Positions 45,635 to 52,698 of a stretch of DNA of 59,574 nucleotides are shown here, piece by piece; position 1 is the stretch's first letter, and every line of letters starts with the position of its first letter. Source of the DNA: CAZWKX01 sp964633975 (GTDB lineage: Bacteria > Actinomycetota > Acidimicrobiia > Spongiisociales > UBA11373). The stretch spans positions 1 to 59,574 of the forward strand of contig CAZWKX010000009.1 in NCBI GenBank assembly GCA_964633975.1, written 5' to 3'. A model generated the notes under the pieces. It ran no database searches, was not told the origin of the DNA, and saw only the letters and a program-made list of their open reading frames with translations. Both the position numbers and the translations under genes were made by a program.

Positions 45635-46621
45635 TCACCACAGGTGATGAACCTGGTCCTTGATCCTTTGCTCGTAGATCTCGGTGATCTTCTCCATCGT
45701 CTGGTCGGGCAGCGGGGCGAGATCGGCAGCGGCGGCGTTCTGGGCGGCCTGTTCGGCGTTGCGGGCGCCGGGGATCGTCGTGCTCACCGCGTCGAACATG
45801 AGAATCCAGCGCAAGGCGAGCTGGGCCATGGTGGCGCCCTCCGGGACGAGTGGCCGTATTTCCTCGACGGCGTCGAGGCCGCTTTCGAAGTCGACACCGG
45901 CGAACGTCTCGCCGCGATCGAAGGCCTCGCCGTGGCGGTTGAAGGACCGATGGTCGTCGGCGGCGAAAGAGGATTGGCGGCTCATCTTGCCGCTGAGCAG
46001 GCCGCTGGCGAGGGGAACCCGCACGATGATCCCGACGTCGCGGGCCTTTGCCTCACGGAAGAACAGCTCGGCGGGACGCTGGCGGAAGGCGTTGAAGATG
46101 ATCTGCACCGTGCTCACGCCCGGGTACTCGATGGCCTTCAACGCCTCCTCGACCTTCTCCACGCTGACCCCATAGCGGCGGATGATGCCGTCGGTGACCA
46201 TGTTGTCCAGGGCCTCGAACACATCGGGCCGGTAGTAGGCCTCGGTGGGTGGGCAATGGAGCTGTAGAAGGTCGATGGACTCGGTCTTCAAGTTCTTTAG
46301 GCTGCGGGCCACAAACGCGGTCAAGTTCTGGGCGTTGTAGCCGTCGACCACATGCGGGTCGAGCCGGCGGCCCGCCTTGGTGGCCACCACCATGGGGGCA
46401 TCGGGACGCTCCTGCCGCAGCTTGGCGATGAAGCGCTCGCTGCGGCCGTCGCCGTATACGTCGGCTGTGTCGAAGAAGGTGACACCGACGTCGACGGCGG
46501 TGTTGAGGGCGACCATGGCGTCGTCATCGGACACGTCACCCCAGGCGCCGCCGATGGCCCAGGCGCCGAAACCGACGGCGGAAACCTCGTATCCGGTCTT
46601 TCCCAAGCGGCGGTACTGCAT
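45635..46621 (-). CDS. Aldo/keto reductase
   Basis: A 328-residue AKR-superfamily oxidoreductase. The catalytic tetrad is visible as Asp and Tyr in FFDTADVYGDGRSE, Lys in VATKAG and His in LLQLHCPP. The C-terminal cofactor region PGARNAEQAAQNA suggests NADP(H). It resembles the YghZ/L-fuco-beta-pyranose dehydrogenase-like group. ATG 46621 with AAAGG upstream. Its -10 lies in an inverted repeat shared with the divergent mutarotase unit. Confidence 0.9.
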   Translation of the reverse strand: MQYRRLGKTGYEVSAVGFGAWAIGGAWGDVSDDDAMVALNTAVDVGVTFFDTADVYGDGRSERFIAKLRQERPDAPMVVATKAGRRLDPHVVDGYNAQNLTAFVARSLKNLKTESIDLLQLHCPPTEAYYRPDVFEALDNMVTDGIIRRYGVSVEKVEEALKAIEYPGVSTVQIIFNAFRQRPAELFFREAKARDVGIIVRVPLASGLLSGKMSRQSSFAADDHRSFNRHGEAFDRGETFAGVDFESGLDAVEEIRPLVPEGATMAQLALRWILMFDAVSTTIPGARNAEQAAQNAAAADLAPLPDQTMEKITEIYEQRIKDQVHHLW

Positions 46622-46655
46622 CGTGCTCGACCTTTCCGTTGGTGTGCTCGCCGGG

Positions 46656-46716
46656 CCATGCTACCGACCGGGCTCCTCTGCTCGCCGGAGCGCGCGGTGC
46701 GCTCCGCGTAGCATGG
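46656..46716. promoter_or_regulatory. Symmetric divergent promoter region
   Basis: CCATGCTAC (46656-46664) and GTAGCATGG (46708-46716) are a perfect 9-bp inverted repeat. Each arm contains TAGCAT read outward: 46663-46658 for the aldo/keto reductase and 46709-46714 for the leader ORF/mutarotase unit. One regulator could control both. Confidence 0.5.
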
Positions 46717-46765
46717 TCGCGGCGGCAAGCCCCTGGACCAGAGACGCCGCCGGAGGAGGAAACGT

Positions 46766-46816
46766 ATGTTTCGAACTACCTCTTCGAGCCGGGCCGTCGA
46801 GGGGCAGGTGCCATGA
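46766..46816 (+). CDS. 16-residue leader ORF before mutarotase
   Basis: An ATG six bases after GGAGGAGG (46752-46759) opens a 16-codon frame (MFRTTSSSRAVEGQVP) whose TGA overlaps the ATG of the mutarotase gene as ATGA. It has a better ribosome site than the gene it precedes, so translational coupling or leader-peptide control is likely. Whether the peptide itself matters is unknown. Confidence 0.5.
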   Translation: MFRTTSSSRAVEGQVP

Positions 46817-47601
46817 GCGACAGGAGGGTTGTGCTTGATTCGGGTGTGGCCCGCGTGATCGTCGATCTCGACCACGGTGCCCGTCTCGGGTCGCTGGTTG
46901 TCGAAGGGCGCGAGCTCTTGGTCACCGAGGGCCCGTCGCCGTTCGCGTGGGGCTCCTACCCGATGGCGCCGTGGGCGGGCCGGGTGCGGAGGGGCTTGTT
47001 CACCTTCGACGGCGTCGAGTACCAGCTGCCCATCAATATGGGTGAACACGCCATCCACGGCACGGTGTTCGACCGGGCCTGGGAACAAGACGACGACGGC
47101 GCCTTCGTTGTCGACCTTGGCCCCGACTGGCCGTTCCCGGGGCACGTGCGCCAGATGGTGGTGCCCGGTGAGGATTCACTCGAGCTTCGCCTGGAGGTGT
47201 ACAGCGACGGCAACGCAATGCCGGCCGCTTGCGGCTGGCATCCCTGGTTCCTTCGCCACCTCGGAGAGAGCAAGCCGGTGGTCGTCACCCTCAACGCTGG
47301 GTTCATGGATGAGCGCGACGAAGAGGGTATGCCCTCGGGGCACCGGATCACCCCGCCGCCCGGACCGTGGGACGACTGCTTCGGGGGCTTCACCTCGCCG
47401 CCGACCGTGGAGTGGCCGGGCGTGCTGCGCCTGGTCGTCGACTCCTCATGCACCACATACCAGGTGTACACACAGGAGCCGCATGCGGTTTGTGTGGAGC
47501 CGCAGACCAGCCCGCCCAACTCGTTGAACAGCGGCGCCGACGTCGTCGAGCCGGGGCGTCCCCTAGTGGCGACGGCGTCCTGTTGCTGGGAGATGGCATG
47601 A
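46813..47601 (+). CDS. Aldose 1-epimerase-like protein
   Basis: A 262-residue galactose-mutarotase-fold protein. GARLGSLVVEGRELLV begins the first sheet; MGEHAIHGTVFDRAWEQ carries one catalytic-type His, GWHPWFLRHL the second, and CVEPQTSPPNSLNSG the C-terminal Glu. It likely interconverts sugar anomers. ATG 46813 is coupled to the 16-residue ORF. Followed 25 bases later by a Gfo/Idh/MocA gene, which suggests a sugar-oxidation module. Confidence 0.87.
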   Translation: MSDRRVVLDSGVARVIVDLDHGARLGSLVVEGRELLVTEGPSPFAWGSYPMAPWAGRVRRGLFTFDGVEYQLPINMGEHAIHGTVFDRAWEQDDDGAFVVDLGPDWPFPGHVRQMVVPGEDSLELRLEVYSDGNAMPAACGWHPWFLRHLGESKPVVVTLNAGFMDERDEEGMPSGHRITPPPGPWDDCFGGFTSPPTVEWPGVLRLVVDSSCTTYQVYTQEPHAVCVEPQTSPPNSLNSGADVVEPGRPLVATASCCWEMA

Positions 47602-47626
47602 GCGGCCTTGGCCGTCGCCGGGTGAG

Positions 47627-48622
47627 GTGAACGTGTCCAGTCTTCGAATCGGCGTGATGAGCACTGCGCACATCGGGATCAGACTTGTGATCCCGGCGAT
47701 GCAGCAAGCAGCCAGGTGTGAGGTGGTGGCCATCGCCTCGCGTGATGCTGAACGTGCCCGGGCCGCAGCGGCGGCCTCGGGCATACCAAGAGCGCACGGC
47801 AGCTACGAGGCGCTGCTCGCCGACGACGGCGTCGACGCGGTGTACATTCCTTTGCCCAATCATCTTCATGCCGAGTGGGTCATCGCCGCCGCCGAAGCCG
47901 GCAAGCACGTGCTCTGCGAGAAGCCTCTGGGCTTGTCGTCGGTGGAAGCCAGGGAGATGGCCGACGCCTGCCGCAACGCCGACGTGATCCTTATGGAGGC
48001 GTTCATGTACCGCCTGCACCCCAGCTGGGTGGCGGTACGTGAGATGGTGGCGTCGGGCCGCATCGGGTCCCTGGTCGCGGTGCAGAGCTGGTTCTCCTTT
48101 TTCAACGATGATCCTGAGAACATTCGCAACATCGCCGCGTACGGGGGCGGCGCCCTCCTGGACATCGGCTGCTACTGCATCAACCAGTCCCGGATGCTGT
48201 TCGGCAGCGAGCCGGTTGAGGTGTCGGCGGCACAGATCCGCGATCCCTATTCGGGGGTCGACATCCTCACCTCGGGGCTTCTGGAGTTCGAGGGGGGCGT
48301 GGCCACGTTCACCTGCTGCATACGCTGCGAGTCCGACCAGGGGGTGGACGTCTACGGCACCGAGGGACGGATCTCGGTGGAGATCCCGTTCAACATACCG
48401 GCCGACCGGCCCACGCGGGTTTTTTTGACCGCGGGCGGTGAGCTGCCCACCGACCCGCCGACCGAAACGCTCACCTTCGATCCGGCAGACAAGTACGCCA
48501 TCCAGGCGGAGGCGTTCGCCGCCGCCGTGCTCGATGGAGCCGACGTGCCCGTGCCGCCGGCCGACTCGGTGGCGAATCTCGAAGTGATCGAGCGAGTGAT
48601 CGCCGCCGCTCGCCGCCGCTGA
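47627..48622 (+). CDS. Gfo/Idh/MocA family oxidoreductase
   Basis: A 331-residue NAD(P)-dependent dehydrogenase. N-terminal Rossmann domain (LRIGVMSTAHIGIRLVIPAM, with the second motif VVAIASRD), the family motif CEKPLGL with catalytic Lys, and the substrate domain with GGGALLDIGCYCINQSR, holding the Asp and downstream His-equivalent positions. The substrate is probably a sugar or inositol. GTG start with a GTGAG upstream. Confidence 0.9.
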   Translation: MNVSSLRIGVMSTAHIGIRLVIPAMQQAARCEVVAIASRDAERARAAAAASGIPRAHGSYEALLADDGVDAVYIPLPNHLHAEWVIAAAEAGKHVLCEKPLGLSSVEAREMADACRNADVILMEAFMYRLHPSWVAVREMVASGRIGSLVAVQSWFSFFNDDPENIRNIAAYGGGALLDIGCYCINQSRMLFGSEPVEVSAAQIRDPYSGVDILTSGLLEFEGGVATFTCCIRCESDQGVDVYGTEGRISVEIPFNIPADRPTRVFLTAGGELPTDPPTETLTFDPADKYAIQAEAFAAAVLDGADVPVPPADSVANLEVIERVIAAARRR

Positions 48623-48727
48623 TGAGGGGCGGCTCAGGGGACGCCGCCGCCGGCCCGGCCCGGTCCAGGCGGCGGCTCCACGCGCCGGTCGGAGGTATGG
48701 AGGATCCCCGCGCCTGAGAGCATGAGG

Positions 48728-48770
48728 GGTGATCGTCCCGGCCGGCGGGCGCAGCCGGGAGATGATCACC
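48728..48770. other. Large hairpin upstream of ychF
   Basis: GGTGATC (48728-48734) pairs with GATCACC (48764-48770), and CCCGGC (48737-48742) with GCCGGG (48754-48759), separated by a small internal loop. It could end the oxidoreductase transcript or belong to the regulation of ychF. The rest of the 210-base gap is featureless GC-rich sequence. Confidence 0.45.
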
Positions 48771-48832
48771 AGCGATCATGCCCGGACCAGGTCGGGTGTC
48801 GTTGCCTCCGTGCGGTTACCATCGACCCCAAG

Positions 48833-49903
48833 GTGGCGTTCGTCGGTATCGTCGGTCTACCCAACGTCGGCAAGACGACTCTCTTCAACGCGCTCACCGG
48901 GCTGGCGGCCCCCACCGCGCCGTACGCCTACTCCACGGTCGAGCCCAACGTGGGGGTGGCGTCCGTTCCCGACGAGAAGCTCGAAAGGCTGGCCGAACTC
49001 GAAGCAGCGCCGAAAGTGGTGCACGCCGCCCTCGAGCTCGTCGATGCTCCGGCGTTGGGCGGGACCACCGACATCGGCGCCAAGTTCCTCGGGCGGCTCC
49101 GGGAGATGGAGGCGCTGGTGGTCGTGTTGCGCGCCTTTGACGAAGAGGCGGTGGCGTCGGCCGAGTCGGGTCTCGATCCCGTCGAGCAGGCCGAGAGCCT
49201 GCTTCTGGCGCTCGCTCTCACCGATGGCGAGGTGTTCGGCCGCAAGGCGGAACGTTCCGTCAAGGAGGCCGCCGCCGATGCTTCCCACAAGGCGGCGGCC
49301 AAGGCCATTGCCTCGGGCCTGGCCCTGCTCGAGGAGGGAAAGGCACTTCGGCAGGGGGTGTGGGATCTGCAGCAGCTGGCCGCCTTCAGCGACTTGGCGC
49401 CGCTGACGCTGAAACCGGTCGTGTGGGTGGTGAACGTCAACGAGGACGAGCCCGACGCGGCGGCTCTGGTCGGTGCCGTGGCCGGCATCGTGCCCGATGG
49501 AGACCGTGTGGTGTCGCTGTCTGCGGAGATCGAGGAGGAGGCGTCGCGCCTGGACGCCGGCGAGCGGGCCGAGCTGCTCGAAGGGCTCGGGCTCGGGGAA
49601 GGGGCCCTGACGCGGGTGGTGCACGCCACATACGAGGTGCTCGATCTCGTCACCTTCTACACAGTGGGCCCCAAGGAGGCACACGCCCGCACCGTGCCGT
49701 CGGGGACGAGAGCTCGTGAAGCGGCGGGCAAGGTGCACAGCGACATGGAACGCGGCTTCATACGCGCCGAGATCGCCGCCGTCGGCGACGTCATCAGGGC
49801 TGGGGGTTGGGACGGGGCGAAAGCCGCAGGTGCGGTGAGGGTGGAGGGTAAGGACTACCTGGTCACCGACGGCGACGTCATGTTCGTCCGGTTCTCCGTG
49901 TAG
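48833..49903 (+). CDS. ychF: Ribosome-associated ATPase YchF
   Basis: A 356-residue Obg-family P-loop protein that binds ribosomes and prefers ATP. G1 is GLPNVGKTT, G3 region LVDAPALGG, and the altered G4 motif NVNED (instead of NKxD) is the YchF hallmark. The C-terminal TGS domain (DLVTFYTVGPKEAHARTVP ... HSDMERGFIRAEI) is complete. GTG 48833 begins the family N-terminus (AFVGIVGLPN); TACCAT ends 10 bases before it. Confidence 0.95.
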   Translation: MAFVGIVGLPNVGKTTLFNALTGLAAPTAPYAYSTVEPNVGVASVPDEKLERLAELEAAPKVVHAALELVDAPALGGTTDIGAKFLGRLREMEALVVVLRAFDEEAVASAESGLDPVEQAESLLLALALTDGEVFGRKAERSVKEAAADASHKAAAKAIASGLALLEEGKALRQGVWDLQQLAAFSDLAPLTLKPVVWVVNVNEDEPDAAALVGAVAGIVPDGDRVVSLSAEIEEEASRLDAGERAELLEGLGLGEGALTRVVHATYEVLDLVTFYTVGPKEAHARTVPSGTRAREAAGKVHSDMERGFIRAEIAAVGDVIRAGGWDGAKAAGAVRVEGKDYLVTDGDVMFVRFSV

Positions 49904-49948
49904 CGCGGCGAGCATGATGACCGCTCCCGGGCGGAGGAAGGTGAGTGG

Positions 49949-51382
49949 ATGAAGGCGATACTGGTCGGGGCCGGAGGCAGTACTCGCGAGCTGCTCGCAC
50001 GTCTCGGCGACTTGTGGGAGGTCGTGGTCGTCGACCTCGATGAGGAGCGGCTCGAGCGTGCAGCCGCGGTGCGGCCGGTCGAGACTCTGCGTGGCGACGG
50101 CTCGAGCCGGGTGACGCTGCGCCGGGCCGGCCTGAAGGACGCAGATGCGGTCGTCGCCGCGACCGACGACGACGAGGTGAACATCGAGGTGTGCCGTCTC
50201 GCCCTGCGTGCCGGCCTGCTCCGTGTGGCCGCGGTGGCAGCGTCGACGGCGAGCCTGCCCGAGTACCGCCATCTCCAGGTGCCCGCCTTCGCTCCCGATG
50301 GCCTCGCCGCCAGGTTCATCGAGCAGAGGATGGAGCCGCGTCCGGTGTCGTCGACCTCGTTTGCCGTCGGCCGTGCCGAAGCTGTGGAATTCCGCATCGT
50401 GGCGGACAGCCCGGTGCTGGGCGTGGCGCTGCGGGAGCTGCGGCCGGGGAACTGGCTGGTGGCTTCGGTGCTGCGCGACGGCCGCCTCATCGTCCCCCAC
50501 GGCGACACGGTTCTCCAGCTCGGCGACGAGGTCACCGTCGTCGGCCCGGCGAGCGAGTACCCCCGTATCGTGCGCACGTTCACCGTGGCAGAGGCCCGTT
50601 TCCCTCTCGACTTTGGGAGGAGGGTGGCGGTGACGCTGACCAGGGACAGCGACCTCCTCGGACCGATTCCGGAAGCTCTGGCGCTGACTCGCAACAGCCA
50701 GGCCACCTCGGTGGTGGTCGTTCACCGGCGTCTGGAGAGTATCCGTGACGAGGCGCAGGCAGCCGAGGTCGAGTCTCTGCTGGCCGAGATCGAGGAGCTG
50801 CGGGGCGACGTCGAAGTGCATCTGCGCCCGGTGGCCGGAGCCCCCGGCCGCGCCCTGAGCTCCATAGTGGTGGACGAAGGTGTAGGCGTCGTGGTCCTCG
50901 CCGCCCCTGGCCCCGGGCTGCTTGGAAGAGCACAGTCGGTCAGGGCGCTACGCACCGCGGCACGACTGCAGCGGCCGGTGCTCTTCTCGAGGGGAAGCTT
51001 CCCCTACCAGCACGTTGTGGCACCGGCCCGGGCCACAGCATCGGGCCTGGCCGCGGCGCGAGCAGCCATCGACCTTGCCGCACATGCCAGAGGCGACGTC
51101 ACCGCGGTTGCCGCGGTGTCGTCGTTTCGCTCCGAGGGGAAAGAATCGGCCCAGCGTGCGCTTGCATCCTTCCGCGACGAGGCGGCACTTCAGGACGTGC
51201 CGGTGCACCGGCACATGCGCCAGGGAGGTTTGCGGGTCATCGAAGCGGCGCTCGAGGGCGCGTCGTTGCTGGTGCTCGGGCTGCCTGAGCGGCTTCCGTC
51301 TCTGCCCCGCGCCGGTGTCAGCGGACAGCTCTTGCGCCGGGCCCCGTGTTCGGTGCTCCTGGTTCCCGTTTCGGCCGGATGA
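49949..51382 (+). CDS. TrkA-type NAD-binding regulator fused to USP domains
   Basis: A 477-residue cytosolic protein: TrkA-N Rossmann domain (AILVGAGGSTRELL, acidic VVVDLDEE), TrkA-C domain (about 150-205, WLVASVLRDGRLIVP) and then two segments resembling universal-stress domains (about 225-325 and 345-477, LLVLGLPERLPS, CSVLLVPV). It probably regulates a cation transporter by sensing nucleotide. ATG with GGAGGAAGG upstream. The stop overlaps an ATG that begins the antiporter wreck, so it was made to be co-translated with that antiporter. Confidence 0.85.
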   Translation: MKAILVGAGGSTRELLARLGDLWEVVVVDLDEERLERAAAVRPVETLRGDGSSRVTLRRAGLKDADAVVAATDDDEVNIEVCRLALRAGLLRVAAVAASTASLPEYRHLQVPAFAPDGLAARFIEQRMEPRPVSSTSFAVGRAEAVEFRIVADSPVLGVALRELRPGNWLVASVLRDGRLIVPHGDTVLQLGDEVTVVGPASEYPRIVRTFTVAEARFPLDFGRRVAVTLTRDSDLLGPIPEALALTRNSQATSVVVVHRRLESIRDEAQAAEVESLLAEIEELRGDVEVHLRPVAGAPGRALSSIVVDEGVGVVVLAAPGPGLLGRAQSVRALRTAARLQRPVLFSRGSFPYQHVVAPARATASGLAAARAAIDLAAHARGDVTAVAAVSSFRSEGKESAQRALASFRDEAALQDVPVHRHMRQGGLRVIEAALEGASLLVLGLPERLPSLPRAGVSGQLLRRAPCSVLLVPVSAG

Positions 51383-51975
51383 TCGGCGCGCTCGAGCCCG
51401 CTCTGACTCAGGCCTGAGCGCAGCACGGCTTAGCCACGCCGGTTTCGCTCATCCTGATTGCTGCCGCGCCTTCGCCGCTCTTTGTACTCGTCGGGCTGTC
51501 GCCGCTGCTCGAGGTCGAGGCGATCCTCGGCGCCTTCTTCGCCGGGGCCATCTTCAAGTTCCTCTTCCGCAAGCCTGGAGCGCTGGAGGAGCGGCTCACC
51601 GGGTTCTCGTACGGCTGCCTCATCTCGATTTCCTTCATCATCGTGGGTATCGGGGTTTTCCTCGAGGAGCTGCGCGACTCGGAGGTGTTACTCCAGGCGA
51701 TGGCCCTTATCGGCGTCGGCTTCGCGGTCAAGGTGGTTCCATCGCTGTCCTTGGTGGCGCGGCGCTTCTCGAGGCGGGATTCGCTGGCCGTCGGGGCGAT
51801 CCTGGCCGGCCAGCTCGGTGTGGTCATCGCTCTCGCCGACCTGGATCTCGATCTTGGTCTGATCACCGGCGGCCAGCGTGCAGGGGCCACCATGCTCGTG
51901 GCGGTGAGCGTCGTTGTTTCGCTCCCTGCATTCGGGGTGCTGGCCAAGCCTCTGCCCGTTTCGACCGGGACGTAG
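51379..51975 (+). pseudogene. Cation:proton antiporter (CPA2 type), broken
   Basis: ATG 51379 overlaps the TrkA-USP stop (ATGA) and gives 12 codons (MIGALEPALTQA) before TGA. The same frame then resumes and encodes only the C-terminal half of a CPA2 antiporter: HGLATPVSLILIAAAP, EAILGAFFAGAIFKFLFR, SYGCLISISFIIVGIGVF, AVGAILAGQLGVVIALADL and so on to 51975. About 200 N-terminal residues are absent and no good start precedes the remnant; ATG or GTG starts inside it would give fragments only. An internal deletion is the simplest reading. Confidence 0.75.
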
Positions 51976-52016
51976 GCTGTAGGGATCGTGAGACGGTGCG
52001 GCGCGGCCGTGGCGAG

Positions 52017-52223
52017 GTGGGAGCGGCTTTGACGTCGCGTCTGCCCCTGCCCCTCGATACCGAGAGCACCCGACGGCGGGAGCGGGTCGTGGCCGAGATC
52101 TCGGCCACCGTGGCGCGTGGCGTCTACGAGGTGAAGGCCGAGGATGTGGCCGACGCGATCTTGCGTTTCCACCGCCGCAACGGAGGCACCGGGAAGGGGG
52201 ATAGGCTGGCGCCCCGGAGGTGA
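52017..52223 (+). CDS. FlgM-like anti-sigma factor domain protein
   Basis: A ~68-residue protein whose core RVVAEISATVARGVYEVKAEDVADAILRFHR matches in pattern the C-terminal sigma-binding helices of FlgM. FlgM inhibits the flagellar sigma factor, but no flagellar gene is in the window. The start is uncertain: GTG 52017 is used here, TTG 52029 is possible. It ends four bases before dtd, probably as one transcript. Confidence 0.6.
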   Translation: MGAALTSRLPLPLDTESTRRRERVVAEISATVARGVYEVKAEDVADAILRFHRRNGGTGKGDRLAPRR

Positions 52224-52227
52224 TGCC

Positions 52228-52683
52228 GTGCGTGCAGTGGTGCAGCGAGTCGGGCGTGCGTCGGTGTGTGTGGAAGGCGACGCCATCGCCGAGATCGGGC
52301 CAGGCTTGCTGGTACTAGTCGGCGCCGCCCAGGGCGACACGACCGAAGATGCCGTCGCGCTCGCGGAGAAGCTCGTCTCGCTTCGAATCTTTCCGGATCA
52401 GGAACGACGCATGAACCGCTCGGTGCTGGACGTGGGCGGAGATGTGCTCCTAGTGAGCCAGTTCACCTTGCTGGGCGACGTGCGCAAGGGCCGGCGGCCT
52501 TCCTTCACCGCGGCGGCGGCACCGGAGCTGGCGGAGCCGCTGGTGGATGCCGTCGCCTCTGCAGTTCGTTCCGCAGGGGTCGCCTGCCTGACCGGTGTCT
52601 TCGGGGCGATGATGGACGTCGAGCTGGTCAACGAGGGTCCGGTGACCCTGGTGCTGGACGTAGCCGGCGGCCGGGTGCAGTGA
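52228..52683 (+). CDS. dtd: D-aminoacyl-tRNA deacylase
   Basis: A 151-residue DTD of usual length, which frees tRNA from mischarged D-amino acids and glycine. The conserved SQFTLLGDVRKGRRPSF block and the C-terminal VNEGPVTLVLD with the Gly-Pro of the chiral-proofreading motif are present. GTG 52228 follows GGAGG (52216-52220). Convergent with the AdnB-like gene. Confidence 0.95.
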   Translation: MRAVVQRVGRASVCVEGDAIAEIGPGLLVLVGAAQGDTTEDAVALAEKLVSLRIFPDQERRMNRSVLDVGGDVLLVSQFTLLGDVRKGRRPSFTAAAAPELAEPLVDAVASAVRSAGVACLTGVFGAMMDVELVNEGPVTLVLDVAGGRVQ

Positions 52684-52698
52684 CGTTGGCCCCGCGTC

